Source: CAKZSU01 sp044223895 (GTDB taxonomy: Bacteria; Patescibacteriota; Microgenomatia; UBA10105; UBA927). From it: 36,697 bases of DNA. Positions 26,919 through 36,494 of this stretch are shown one piece after another. Where the stretch lies: the NCBI GenBank assembly GCA_044223895.1, contig JBGALL010000013.1, positions 1 through 36,697 of the forward strand, given 5' to 3'. The notes under the pieces were generated by a model that saw nothing but the letters and a program-made list of their open reading frames with translations, was not told the DNA's origin and ran no database searches. Positions within the stretch are counted from its first letter, which is position 1. Each line of letters opens with the position of its first letter. The position numbers were made by a program, and so were the translations under genes.

Positions 26919-28072
26919 AATTACTTTTTATTACTACAAAACCACCAATTCCTGAGAGTGGATCTTCGGTAAGGAATTATAACTTAGTCAAAAACTATCT
27001 TAGAAGATCTATAAATGTAGATATTTTGTATATTCACCCGCCGAATTTAACCCTTGAAACTTTGAATGAAATAAACAAAGAATTCAAAAACGTTTATTTT
27101 ACACAGTTAAAGAAACGAAGTTTTATTCAATCTCTCTTTGACTTTTTCCAACTTAAAATTCCATATTTAGAGGCATTAAAAAGAATGGAAAATATTCCTA
27201 CAAATATAATAGAAAGTGATTATGATATTATTCAATTCCAAGAAATTGACGGATATATTTCATTTTCAAATAATCTAAAAAGTTTGAAATTCTCAAAATT
27301 AGTTATTGATTTACATAACGTTGATTATATAAGACTAAAAGAAGAAATAGAAAATAATTTTAAAATGCTTGGCATTTTCGCTAAGCTGCATTTATCAAAA
27401 TTCAAACAAATAGAAATTGATTCAATTAAAAAAGTAAATCATTTATTTGTTTGTTCAGAATATGACAAAAATTATTTTTCTAAGTTTGTAGATACTAATA
27501 AAATATCATTAATACCCAACGGGGTTGATCTCTATAAATTTAATGGAAAATTTAATATACATGATTCAAAAGTTGTAATTTTTGTAGGTCTATTGTCGTA
27601 TAAAGCAAATGAAAGTGGCATAAAATTTTACATTGATAAGATACACCCATGGATACTTCAGGAAATCCCTTCTTATAGGTTGCGAATTGTAGGTAAAAAT
27701 ATACCAAAATGGTTATTGAAAGCCTCATTAACTGACAAATCTATTGAACTTACAGGTTTCGTTGATAACATTCAAAAAGAGTTATCGAAGGCAAATGTAG
27801 CGATATGTCCTATCTACTTTGGTTCTGGCACGAGACTTAAAATCCTTGAGTACTTAGCTATGTATTTACCTGTTGTGTCTACCACAAAAGGATCTGAAGG
27901 AATAAATATTCTAAACCAAAAGCATATATTTTTAGCTGATACAAAAGATGAATTCATTAAGTCAGTTGTGAAATTGTTAAAAAACCAACTCTTGCGAAAA
28001 AAGTTAAGTAAACTTTTTGAGTTCAGGCAAATCGAAATAAAACAATTTAGAAATAGTTCAACATGTAAATAA
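26915..28072 (+). CDS. Family 4 glycosyltransferase with an assembly-corrupted C-terminus
   Basis: The 385-residue frame has FITTKPPIPESGSSVRNYNL at the start, VIFVGLLSYKANESGI at the C-domain and the donor motif GSGTRLKILEYLA (the GxGTRLKxLE type) near residue 305. Up to about 28003 the frame is clean. The last 23 or so codons are derived from an unrelated GT gene, whose 3' end is repeated here (compare about 35251-35402). The real C-terminus appears at 28113-28199 in another frame. The natural protein is therefore about 400 residues with a different tail from the one annotated. Confidence 0.8.
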   Translation: MKLLFITTKPPIPESGSSVRNYNLVKNYLRRSINVDILYIHPPNLTLETLNEINKEFKNVYFTQLKKRSFIQSLFDFFQLKIPYLEALKRMENIPTNIIESDYDIIQFQEIDGYISFSNNLKSLKFSKLVIDLHNVDYIRLKEEIENNFKMLGIFAKLHLSKFKQIEIDSIKKVNHLFVCSEYDKNYFSKFVDTNKISLIPNGVDLYKFNGKFNIHDSKVVIFVGLLSYKANESGIKFYIDKIHPWILQEIPSYRLRIVGKNIPKWLLKASLTDKSIELTGFVDNIQKELSKANVAICPIYFGSGTRLKILEYLAMYLPVVSTTKGSEGINILNQKHIFLADTKDEFIKSVVKLLKNQLLRKKLSKLFEFRQIEIKQFRNSSTCK

Positions 28073-28112
28073 AATTATAGAGATTTATGAAGCATTAACA
28101 TAAATATGAAAT
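28003..28112 (+). repeat. Misjoined copy of the 35251-35402 gene-end sequence
   Basis: From GTTAAGTAAACTTTT on, this stretch follows the end of the GT4 at 34588-35382 and the start of the next gene (GAAATAGTTCAACATGTAAA, then an ATGAAATTACGAGAA start). It has small deletions relative to the clean copy. It interrupts the preceding GT gene at microhomology on both sides (GTTAAGTAAACTTTT, TTACGAGAAA), as expected for an assembly or consensus join. Confidence 0.75.
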
Positions 28113-28199
28113 TACGAGAAAAAATTAATAAGTAAAAATTATAACTGGGAAACTATTTCTGATAATTCAATAACCATATTTCAAAAACTTAACACATGA
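28113..28199 (+). pseudogene. Detached true C-terminus of the GT4 that begins at 26915
   Basis: In one frame these codons read YEKKLISKNYNWETISDNSI then TIFQKLNT and TGA. The W-E-T-I and I-F-Q-K-L pattern is the usual GT4 C-terminal helix. It is unrelated to the downstream copies and fits the end of the 26915 gene, from which it is separated by the 28003-28112 insert and one frame. An ATGA overlap (ATG at 28196, reading MRII) marks the start of a further gene that is lost at about 28206. Confidence 0.6.
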
Positions 28200-28206
28200 G
28201 AATAAT

Positions 28207-28973
28207 ATTATGAACTTAAATCAAGACATTGTCATTGGGGAAAGTTTAATAGATTTATTTCTATTCAAGAAAATATCCCATAAAACTTTTTTGATAGCCC
28301 AACTCCATTTTCTGAAGAAGAATACTACGGTGATTTAATCACTACTGAGCAATACAAAACTATTCAAACAAATTATCTATTTATAATAATGTAGATTATC
28401 TTTCGTTTCACTGGAAGGCATATAAGGATTATGTTGAGAAAAATTACAATTACAGTAGCAAAATTTGATTGTATTTGATGGCGGATGTGATATTCAAAAG
28501 ACAACTGCTAAGTTTAGCTCAAACCCTAAAATAATTTATCTAGGTTATCTTGGTGGATGTCGGTTAATTTAGATCTTCTATCCAGGCTCAACTCTATCTG
28601 TCCCAACATCAAGTATATGGCATGCCTATGCCAGATAAGAACTATAATTTAAATTACAAAGGCTATTCTAAACCACATATCCTCCAAATTATCAGTTTGG
28701 ACTAGTGCGATTACTAAAGATAGATTGCGAAGAGGGTATTCTGCAGCATTTGGAATATTTGTCGTATGGTCTACCAGTGCTCGTACCTGATTGGCGAACA
28801 AGCACAAAAAATATTCCTGGCACCATACCTATAACGAAGATAACTTCCTAGAAATAGTAAAGATATTCTGCAGTAAGAAAAAATGGGAAAAAGTCAGTAA
28901 GGAAGCTCTAGAATATGCTCGAACCCAGACCTGGGATAAAACCTTAAAACCTCTAGAAGAAATCCTAAAAGCC
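28207..28973 (+). pseudogene. Broken copy of the GT-B gene at 35385-36494 (3' two thirds)
   Basis: It starts at the ATGAACTTAAATCAAGACAT stretch equivalent to codon 110 or so of the clean gene and ends at the equivalent of its stop, where the stop/start ATGA is corrupted to GCCGA. Fragments match in three frames. The open piece at 28791-29027 is the C-terminal part of this copy run on into the next gene. Confidence 0.75.
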
Positions 28974-30020
28974 GAAAATTCTCTTCTTCCCCACTATACA
29001 AAATCCCTACCAACATATCCTGGCTAACTCACTAAAGAAAAGGCTGAGATCTCTTTCTTTAATAGACAAACAGGAAATAGATTTGTCTATCTTTTTTTCT
29101 TTTTTACGTAATTTTTCTCAAAGAGTATCTGGCTATACAGTATTTCATCTACTGGTTTGATTTTTGTCTCAGCGCTACTAACCCGTTAATTAGAATTCTC
29201 TCATTCCTAAATACAGTCTCTTCTCTTCTCTGGATAAAAATTCTTGGCTATAAATTGGTATGGACGTTGCACAATGTGGTGCCTCATGATAGGGATTTAC
29301 CTTAAATGACATTCTGATTACAAATTTAACAGGAGACTAGTGATGTACTGATCGTTCATTCTCAAGATACTATCCGCCAGTTAAAAAATCTTGGGATGAT
29401 GTCGGTAAATGTGTACTATTCCGATGGGTAACTATAATATCTGCAGTACTACCGATCGCAAACAAAATTAGCTAAAAACTCTCCATGAGATCGATACGCT
29501 GTATTTCTCTATTTAGGCATCATCGCAAATACAAAAACCTCGAAGAGCTCTGTAAAACCTTCGAAGGATTATTAATAACACACAACAATCTATTGTTAAT
29601 CATCGCCAGGGAAAATTCATGACGATAGCCAACAACGCATCATCCTTTCGAATACCTAGCCAAATACCCTCACCAACATAAAAGTATTCAAGGTTACATC
29701 CCGACGAAGAGATACAGTACTATTTCCATAGTGCGGATGTCAGTATATTTCCGCTAAAAACATAACCACATCTGGATTCGTTCTACTGTCCTTGCCTTCT
29801 CTACTCAACGATAAGCCAAAAACTAGAAACATAAAAAGAACTCCTATTGTACGAAGTTCTATTACGATCCCCTGGATCCTGATAGTTACGAAAAACAATG
29901 GAGAAAGCGATAAGGAAAAGATAACCTGAAAAATTTTGCAGAATATAAAAAAGTATACCGATACAATTTCCTGGGAAGAGTCGGCGAGAAAAACAATGGA
30001 AGTGTATCAAAAACTAAAGG
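28974..30020 (+). pseudogene. Broken copy of the GT gene that begins at 36491
   Basis: Frame-switching pieces give SLLWIKILGYKLVWTLHNV, VLIVHSQDTIRQLKNLGM, KYKNLEELCKTFEGLL and ADVSIFPL...ITTSG, then VYQKLK at the end. This is a GT-B glycosyltransferase of about 350 residues, with the T-S-G motif in place of EX7E. It is the only forward view of the part of the gene beyond the window's right edge. The pieces are too damaged to give an exact protein. Confidence 0.6.
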
Positions 30021-30027
30021 TCTTCGA

Positions 30028-30060
30028 GATCCTTCGCACAGAATTAGCGCTCAGGATGAC
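30028..30060 (+). repeat. REP-like palindromic repeat unit at a convergent gene junction
   Basis: GATCCTTCGC, nine bases, then GCGCTCAGGATGAC, the same arms as the unit at 9549-9583. It lies between the end of a plus-strand GT and the end of a minus-strand GT2, whose TGA (30053-30051, minus strand) is inside the repeat. The inverted copy at about 31618-31646 is eroded by indels. Confidence 0.6.
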
Positions 30061-30934
30061 AATGCATATATCAGTCCATCAAATAAACCACTCAATATAG
30101 CCCAGGCATAGTTGATTTCCATATGGTCTTATGAAATGCGCACTTTGGAAAAGACGAGAAACCATATATCGAACCATACCTATCTTCGACTCGCTATAGA
30201 AAAATCTCACAATTCTCGAGACTTCATAGATTCTTTGTAGAGTTGGTCGCACTTCGGAAGCAGAGACCTTGTGCCACATAAACGCCGAAGGGATCATAAA
30301 ACGAACGATAGCCATACTTTTTTCGCACGGATAGAATGTTCTACATCACTGACATACATGTCTTGCTCCTCATCTACAAGACCAATCTCTGTGAGCATTG
30401 AATTTCGGTAAAGGCGTGCAACAACCAGTACACCAGTTGGTCTCCTCTGCATGATCATATTGACCGTGATCTTTCTCCTCTCCAAATCCGCGATGTTTCG
30501 ACACCCTGTTTCAGATCAACCCAATTCCCCCCGCATACCAAATAATCTTCGGATCATCATAAAAATACATTTTTCGAACGCTTGATCGATCTGTTTATCA
30601 GCATCCAATCGTTTAACTAATCTTGCTATACATTCTGCATCGACAACGGTGTCATTATTTAATAACAGAGAATAGGTCATCTCCATCGCCAGTGACTTTC
30701 GCGTAATCCTTGGTTGGCGCTCTCGGCATGGGAATATCGGAGATGTTTTCTATCAGTACAACCTGTGTATACTTTCTTAATCATCCTCACCGTTTTCATC
30801 AGTCGAATGATTATCGACAACGATAATCTAGCGTTCCGTCTGCGAACTTTTGGCAAGAGAATCCAGACACTTTGGTATCGTCCCAATGATTCCAGGTGGT
30901 CAGGATAATACCGACAGAGGAACAGACTTGTCGA
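30051..30934 (-). pseudogene. Broken family 2 glycosyltransferase (rhamnosyltransferase-like), first copy
   Basis: Reading the minus strand from the loop leftwards, pieces give SVGIILTTWNHWDDTKVCLD, then VDNHSTDE, LLLNNDTVV (the metal-site region), TEIGLVDEE, SDVEHSIRAKK and PSAFMWHKVS. This is the standard order of GT2 enzymes related to dTDP-rhamnosyltransferases, with a C-terminal hydrophobic tail ending ALSS and TGA. Indels break it into at least three frames. The first codons lie in the 159-nt loop and the start is lost. Confidence 0.65.
30776..30934. other. Loop 1: unpaired 159-nt spacer of the first fold-back
   Basis: GTATACTTT at the left end (to 30775) meets its complement AAAGTATAC from 30935. 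The spacer is present once and codes, on the minus strand, for the N-terminal part of the GT2. A spacer of this size fits a snap-back or strand switch rather than a symmetric inversion. Confidence 0.75.
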
Positions 30935-31634
30935 AAAGTATACACAGGTTGTACTGATAGAAAACATCTCCGATATTCCCTATGCCGAGAGCGTCAACCA
31001 AGAGTTACGAAAGTCACTGACGTGGAGATGACCTATTCTCTGTTATTAAATAATGACACTGCTGTCGATGCAAGTGTATGTAAGATTAGTTAAACAGTTG
31101 GATGCTGATAAACGAATCGTCGTTGCTCCGAAAATGTATTTTTATATCCGAAGATTATTTGGTATGCGGGGGAATTGCTGATCTGAGGCTGGAATTGTCG
31201 TGAAACATCGCGGATTTGAAGAAGATACGGAGATAAATATGATCATGCAGAGAGACCAACTGGTGTACGGTTGTTGCGCATCTATGAAATTCAATGCTGA
31301 GATTGGTCTTGTAGATGAGAATATGAGATGTATGTCAGTGATGCAAGAACATTCTATCCGTGCGAAAAAAGTATGGCTAGTTTCGTTTTATGATCCTTCG
31401 GCGTTATGGCACAAGGTCTCTCGCTCTCGAAGTGCGACCAATCTAAAGAATCTATTGATCTCGAGAATTGGTGAGATTACCTGCTTGAGTCGAAGATAGG
31501 TATGGTTCGATATATGGTTTCCTCAGTCTTTCCAAAGTGTGCATTTCATAAGACCATATGGAATCAACTATGCCTGGGCTATATTGAGTGGTTTATTTGA
31601 TGGACTGATATATGCATTGTCATCCTGGTACTAA
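30935..31634 (+). pseudogene. Broken GT2, inverted second copy
   Basis: It repeats the GT2 of 30051-30934 in the opposite direction without its N-terminus. Pieces give KVYTGCTDRKHLRYS, MTYSLLLNNDTAVDA, TEIGLVDEN, EHSIRAKK and DPSALWHKVS. Its stop differs from copy I because the REP-like repeat is truncated here. Confidence 0.65.
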
Positions 31635-31644
31635 TTCTGTGTGC

Positions 31645-32658
31645 TAGTTTTTGATACACTTCCATTGTTTTCTCGCCGACTCTTCCCAGGAAATTGTATC
31701 GGTATACTTTTTTATATTCTTGGCAAAATTTTCAGGTTATCTTTTTCCCTTTATCGCTTTCTCCATTGTTTTTCGTAATCCATCAGGATCAGGGATCGTA
31801 ATCCTGTATTATCAGGGAGTTCTTTATGTTTCCCTAGTTTTGGGCTTATCGCTGGAGTAGAGAAGGCAAGTGACAGTAGAACTGAACTAGATGTGGTTAT
31901 GTTTTTGAAGGAAATATACTGACATCCGCACTATGGAAATAGTACTATGTCCGGGGATGTAATCCTGAGCTCTATTGCCATGTGTAAGGGTATTTATTTT
32001 AGGTATTCAGTGATGATGCGTTGTTGGCTATCGTCATGAATTTTCCCCGGCGATGATTAACAATAGATTGTTGTGTGTTATTAATAATCCTTCGAAGGTT
32101 TTACAGAGCTCTTCGAGGTTTTTGTATTCGGATGATGCTAAAGCGGCTGGAGAGTTTTTACGACTTTGTTTGCGATCGGTAGTATTCGTTAAAGATATAA
32201 TTACCCATCGGAATTAGTACACATTTACTGACATCTATCCCAAGATTTTTTTAACTGGCGGATAGTATCTTGAGAATGAACGATCAGTACTCCCAGCAAT
32301 CTTGGTAATCAGAATGTCATTTGCTGTAACCCTATCATGAGGCACCACATTGTGCACCAAATCCATACTAATTTATAGCCAGAATTTTTATCCAGAGAAG
32401 AGAAGAGACTGTATTTAGGAATGGATTTTAATTAACGGGTTAGTAGCGCTGACAAAAAAATCAAACCAGTGTAGATGAAATACTGTATAGCCAGATATAC
32501 TTTTTGGAAAAATAAGTGGGTAAAAGAAAAAAAGATAAGACAATCTATTTCCTGTTTGTCTTCTGTGCAAAGAAGAGATCTCAGCCTTTTCTTTTAGTGG
32601 AGTTAGCCAGGATATGTTGGTAGGGATTTGTATAGTGGGGGAAGAAGAGAATTTTCAT
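31645..32658 (-). pseudogene. Broken GT gene, inverted copy of the gene starting at 36491
   Basis: Starts at the complement of ATGAAAATTCTC (32658-32656). The translation in pieces agrees with copy I and with the 69 clean codons at 36491-36697. Reading copies I and II together could restore most of the natural protein. Confidence 0.65.
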
Positions 32659-33756
32659 TTTAGGATTTCTAGGGTTTTAAGGTTTTATCCCAGGTCTGGA
32701 GTTCGAGCATATTCTAGAGCTTCCTTACTGACTTTTCCCATTTTTTCTTATCAGAATATTCATAATTATTTCTAGGAAGTTATACTTCGTTATAGTGTAT
32801 GGTGCCAGGAATATTTTTTGTGCTTGTTCCGCCAATCAGGTACGGCACTGGTAGACCCATACGACAAATATTCCAAATGCTTTGCAGAACCCTCTCTTGC
32901 CAAATCTATCTTTAGTAATCGTAATTAGTCCAAACTGATAATTTGGGAGGATATGTGGTTTAGAATAGCCTTTGTAATTTAAATTATAGTTCTTATCTGG
33001 CATAGGCATGCCATATATCGATATTTAGGACAGATAGAGTTGAGCCTGGATAGAAGATCTAAATTAATCAATATCCACCAAGATAACCTAGATAAATTAT
33101 TTTAGGGTTTGAGCTAAACTTGGCAGTTGTCTTTTGAATATCACATCCGCCATCAAATACAATCAAATTTTTGTTACTGTAATTATGAAATTTTCTCCAA
33201 CATAATCCTTATATGCCTTCCCGAAACGAAAGATAATCTACATTATTATAAATAGATAATTCTTGTTTGAATAGTTTTTGTATTGCTCAGTAGTGATTAA
33301 ATCACCGTAGTATTCTTCTTCAGAAAATGGGTTGGGCTATCAAAAAAAAGTTTTTGATAAGGATATTTTCTTTAAATAGAAATAAATCTATTAAACTTTC
33401 CCCAATGACAATGTCTTGATTTAATTCATAATAATTTTGTGAAGAATTTTACCTCTAAATGTCATTTTCAGTTTCTGAATTCTGTAAAACCAGAATTTTT
33501 TGATTTTTTAGCGAAAAATATTTCAAGATACTTTTTAAATAATAATACTAAGTAAAGACAAAAATTATAGAAGTTGAAAATAGGTTTGCTTATTGACTAT
33601 TACTTCATTTTCATTTTACCGACTGTAGAATATAGAGTGTATTTATTACGTTTACCTTCAAATTTTGAGACTGCAAATATTTTAATGATATTGTTAGATT
33701 TGGTACTATTCGCGTTGTCTAAAAAACAAACAATTGTAATTTCTCATCAATTTCAT
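32655..33756 (-). pseudogene. Broken GT-B gene, inverted copy of 35385-36494
   Basis: 1102 nt against 1110 nt in the clean gene, from the complement of ATGAAATT (33756) to the TGA overlapping the next ATG (32657-32655). No frame is open throughout. Confidence 0.7.
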
Positions 33757-33763
33757 ATTTATG

Positions 33764-34516
33764 TTAATGCTTCATAAATATCTATAATTTTATTTACATA
33801 TTTGAACTATTTTCGAATTGTTTTATTTCTGATTTGCAGTTTTCAGAAAGTTTAGTTAGTAGTTTTGTGTTTCTCAAAAGTTTGTAACATTTTTCAAAAA
33901 TTACACTGTCATTTGGTTTAACTGATGGCGTTATGCTGTCAATTTCTGGAATACCACCTATATTTGAAGCTACTACAGGTCGGCAATAAGATAGTAAGCT
34001 AGTGCTACAACAGGAAAATTATCTGGAAATATAAGGAAAAGTTACTACTAGTGTAGAATTTTTAATCAATACTTCAATTTCTTTTTTTTTGCACAAAATT
34101 CAATGTGATCTGATGTATTTAGGAATTTTTGCATAATCTATACAACTGCCTATATCATTTCCTTCTCCTACTATTCTAAGTTTAACTGAAGGAAATGCTT
34201 TCAAAAGGTCAGAAAATGCTTTAATTAATATAAATATCACTTTATCTTCGGTAATTCGTCCTATATATAAAAGATTAAAATTATTTATTTTTTTGATAAC
34301 TTTTAAGTTCGATACTAAAATTTACTACTTTTATTTTTTATAAAATGTGCTTCGCTTATATATTCAGCGAAGTATTTACTAGGGCTAATATATAAATATA
34401 TTTTTTCTAGTATTTTATTGTGAATACTTCTTTTGACTTTTTCATATATAGTTCCCTAAAAATCCAACACAATTAATACATCCTGGACGGGGTCCTTTTT
34501 GCACTCTTTTCCGGTT
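33764..34516 (-). pseudogene. Broken GT4, inverted copy of 34605-35382
   Basis: The complement runs from the TAA at 33766-33764 up to the second fold-back. It carries scattered indels, including runs lost near 33890-34090. Confidence 0.7.
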
Positions 34517-34604
34517 CTTTTGATTGGATTGATACAGCACTAACTACATGTGTACTTGTCATTATTTTAGGTATAGTTCCTGATGCAATGATAACGCTCG
34601 GGCT
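34517..34604. other. Loop 2: unpaired 88-nt spacer of the second fold-back
   Basis: CTTTTTGCACTCTTTTCCGG (ending near 34514) faces its complement CCGGAAAAGAGTGCAAAAAG from 34607. The spacer codes on the plus strand for more of the GT4 N-terminus: CHYFRYS, a 2-nt loss, then PDAMITLG, matching the H-D-F-R-Y-S-C-P-D pattern of this GT4 subgroup. Confidence 0.7.
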
Positions 34605-35382
34605 AACCGGAAAAGAGTGCAAAAAGGACCCCTGTCCAGGATGTATTAATTGTGTTGGATTTTTAGGAACTATATATGAAAAAGTCAAAAGAAGTATTCA
34701 CAATAAAATACTAGAAAAAATATATTTATATATTAGCCCTAGTAAATACTTCGCTGAATATATAAGCGAAGCACATTTTATAAAAAAAATAAAAGTAGTA
34801 AATTTAGGCATCGAACTTAAAAGTTATCAAAAAATAAATAATTTTGATAATCTTTTATATATAGGACGAATTACTGAAGATAAAGGGATATTTATATTAA
34901 TTAAAGCATTTTCTGACCTTTTGAAAGCATTTCCTTCAGTTAAACTTAGAATAGTAGGAGAAGGAAATGATATAGGCAGTTGTATAGATTATGCAAAATT
35001 CCTAAATACATCAGATCATATCGAATTTTTAGGTAAAAAATCTGAAAAAGAAATTGAAGTATTGATTAAAAATTCTACACTAGTAGTAATTCCTTCTATA
35101 TTTCCAGATAATTTTCCTGTTGTAGCACTAGAAGCATTATCTTATTGCCGACCTGTAGTAGCTTCAAATATAGGTGGTATTCCAGAAATTGTTAATGACA
35201 GCATAAACGGCTACCTAGTTAAACCAAATGACAGTGTAATTCTTGAAAAAATGTTAAGTAAACTTTTGAGAAACACAAAACTACTAACTAAACTTTCTGA
35301 AAACTGCAAATCAGAAATAAAACAATTCGAAATAGTTCAACATGTAAATAAAATTATAGAGATTTATGAAGCATTAACATAA
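34588..35382 (+). CDS. Family 4 glycosyltransferase, N-terminus missing
   Basis: The open frame (264 residues) starts at an internal methionine inside PDAMITLG. It carries the cysteine cluster CKKDPCPGCINC (a possible metal-binding or structural site found in a GT4 subgroup), LYIGRITEDKGIFILI, IVGEGNDIGS and the donor segment DNFPVVALEAL, in which Asp takes the first EX7E position. A complete member would have about 100 more N-terminal residues; these are lost at the fold-back. The short start at 28196 (MRII) may be its true N-terminus. It is followed after 2 nt by the next gene. Confidence 0.78.
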   Translation: MITLGLTGKECKKDPCPGCINCVGFLGTIYEKVKRSIHNKILEKIYLYISPSKYFAEYISEAHFIKKIKVVNLGIELKSYQKINNFDNLLYIGRITEDKGIFILIKAFSDLLKAFPSVKLRIVGEGNDIGSCIDYAKFLNTSDHIEFLGKKSEKEIEVLIKNSTLVVIPSIFPDNFPVVALEALSYCRPVVASNIGGIPEIVNDSINGYLVKPNDSVILEKMLSKLLRNTKLLTKLSENCKSEIKQFEIVQHVNKIIEIYEALT

Positions 35383-35384
35383 AT

Positions 35385-36494
35385 ATGAAATTACGAGAAA
35401 TTACAATTGTTTGTTTTTTAGACGGTACCGCGAATAGTACCAAATCTAACAATATCATTAAATATTTGCAGTCTCAAAATTTGAAGGTAAACGTAATAAA
35501 TACACTCTATATTCTAAGAACATCGGTAAATGAAAATGAAGTAATAGTCAATAAGAAACCTATTTTCAACTTCTATAATTTTTGCCTTTACTTAGTATTA
35601 TTATTTAAAAAGTATCTTGAAATATTTTTCGCTAAAAATCAAAAAATTTGGTTTTACAGAATTCAGAAACTGGAAATGACATTTAGAGGTAAAATTCTTC
35701 ACAAAATTATTATGAACTTAAATCAAGACATTGTCATTGGGGAAAGTTTAATAGATTTATTTCTATTTAAAGAAAATATCCCATCAAAAACTTTTTTTGA
35801 TAGCCCAACTCCATTTTCTGAAGAAGAATACTACGGTGATTTAATCACTACTGAGCAATACAAAAAACTATTCAAACAAGAATTATCTATTTATAATAAT
35901 GTAGATTATCTTTCGTTTCACTGGAAGGCATATAAGGATTATGTTGAGAAAAATTACAATTACAGTAACAAAAATTTGATTGTATTTGATGGCGGATGTG
36001 ATATTCAAAAGACAACTGCCAAGTTTAGCTCAAACCCTAAAATAATTTATCTAGGTTATCTTGGTGGATATTGGATTAATTTAGATCTTCTATCCAGGCT
36101 CAACTCTATCTGTCCCAACATCGAAGTATATGGCATGCCTATGCCAGATAAGAACTATAATTTAAATTACAAAGGCTATTCTAAACCACATATCCTCCCA
36201 AATTATCAGTTTGGACTAATTACGATTACTAAAGATAGATTGCGAAGAGAGGGGTATTCTGCAAAGCATTTGGAATATTTGTCGTATGGTCTACCAGTGC
36301 TCGTACCTGATTGGCGAACAAGCACAAAAAATATTCCTGGCACCATACACTATAACGAAGATAACTTCCTAGAAATAATTAAGGAATATTCTGATAAGAA
36401 AAAATGGGAAAAAGTCAGTAAGGAAGCTCTAGAATATGCTCGAACCCAGACCTGGGATAAAACCTTAAAACCTCTAGAAGAAATCCTAAAATGA
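35385..36494 (+). CDS. GT-B glycosyltransferase-like protein
   Basis: The 369-residue protein has a two-domain GT-B look. The N-terminal half includes VIGESLIDLFLF and FFDSPTPFSEEEYY. The C-terminal half has KIIYLGYLGGYW, NIEVYGMPMPD and the donor-site segment GYSAKHLEYLSYGLPVLVPDW, which is typical of GT1/GT4-type enzymes lacking a classic EX7E. There is no TM helix, although residues 65-85 are hydrophobic. It is coupled to the next GT by an ATGA overlap. The sugar specificity is unknown. Confidence 0.75.
   Translation: MKLREITIVCFLDGTANSTKSNNIIKYLQSQNLKVNVINTLYILRTSVNENEVIVNKKPIFNFYNFCLYLVLLFKKYLEIFFAKNQKIWFYRIQKLEMTFRGKILHKIIMNLNQDIVIGESLIDLFLFKENIPSKTFFDSPTPFSEEEYYGDLITTEQYKKLFKQELSIYNNVDYLSFHWKAYKDYVEKNYNYSNKNLIVFDGGCDIQKTTAKFSSNPKIIYLGYLGGYWINLDLLSRLNSICPNIEVYGMPMPDKNYNLNYKGYSKPHILPNYQFGLITITKDRLRREGYSAKHLEYLSYGLPVLVPDWRTSTKNIPGTIHYNEDNFLEIIKEYSDKKKWEKVSKEALEYARTQTWDKTLKPLEEILK

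Larger units (their letters stand above)
28207..30775 (+). repeat. Copy I: noisy forward copy of the distal GT block
   Basis: 28207-29173 parallels 35709-36697; 29174-30775 shows what should follow the right edge. Differences are mostly single-base losses in A and T runs: for instance 28212-28489 is 278 nt against 287 nt for 35714-36000. All frames are broken. Its end is the left arm of a long palindrome. Confidence 0.85.
30935..34516 (-). repeat. Copy II: noisy inverted copy of the same block
   Basis: Its reverse complement follows copy I from 30775 back to 28207, then continues as the clean sequence from about 35709 back to 34605. Indels are independent of those in copy I. The two arms plus loop 1 form a palindrome of more than 5 kb. 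Confidence 0.85.

Noticed and set aside
30079..32000. Several short ORFs on both strands (for example 30079-30315, 30294-30485, 31200-31499, 31651-31860)
   Set aside because: They are pieces of one GT2 and one GT gene split by indels, not separate genes.
33574..33777. 67-codon plus-strand frame
   Set aside because: It is the antisense of the inverted copy of the 35385 gene's N-terminal region.
28003..34516. Transposon with long inverted repeats
   Set aside because: There is no transposase gene and no target-site duplication, and the repeated sequence is ordinary GT coding sequence.
28207..34604. A new gene family or diversity-generating cassette array suggested by three copies of GT genes
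   Set aside because: The copies differ by random indels that break every frame, and the order is forward-inverted-forward with hairpin loops. An artefact explains this better than cassette variation.
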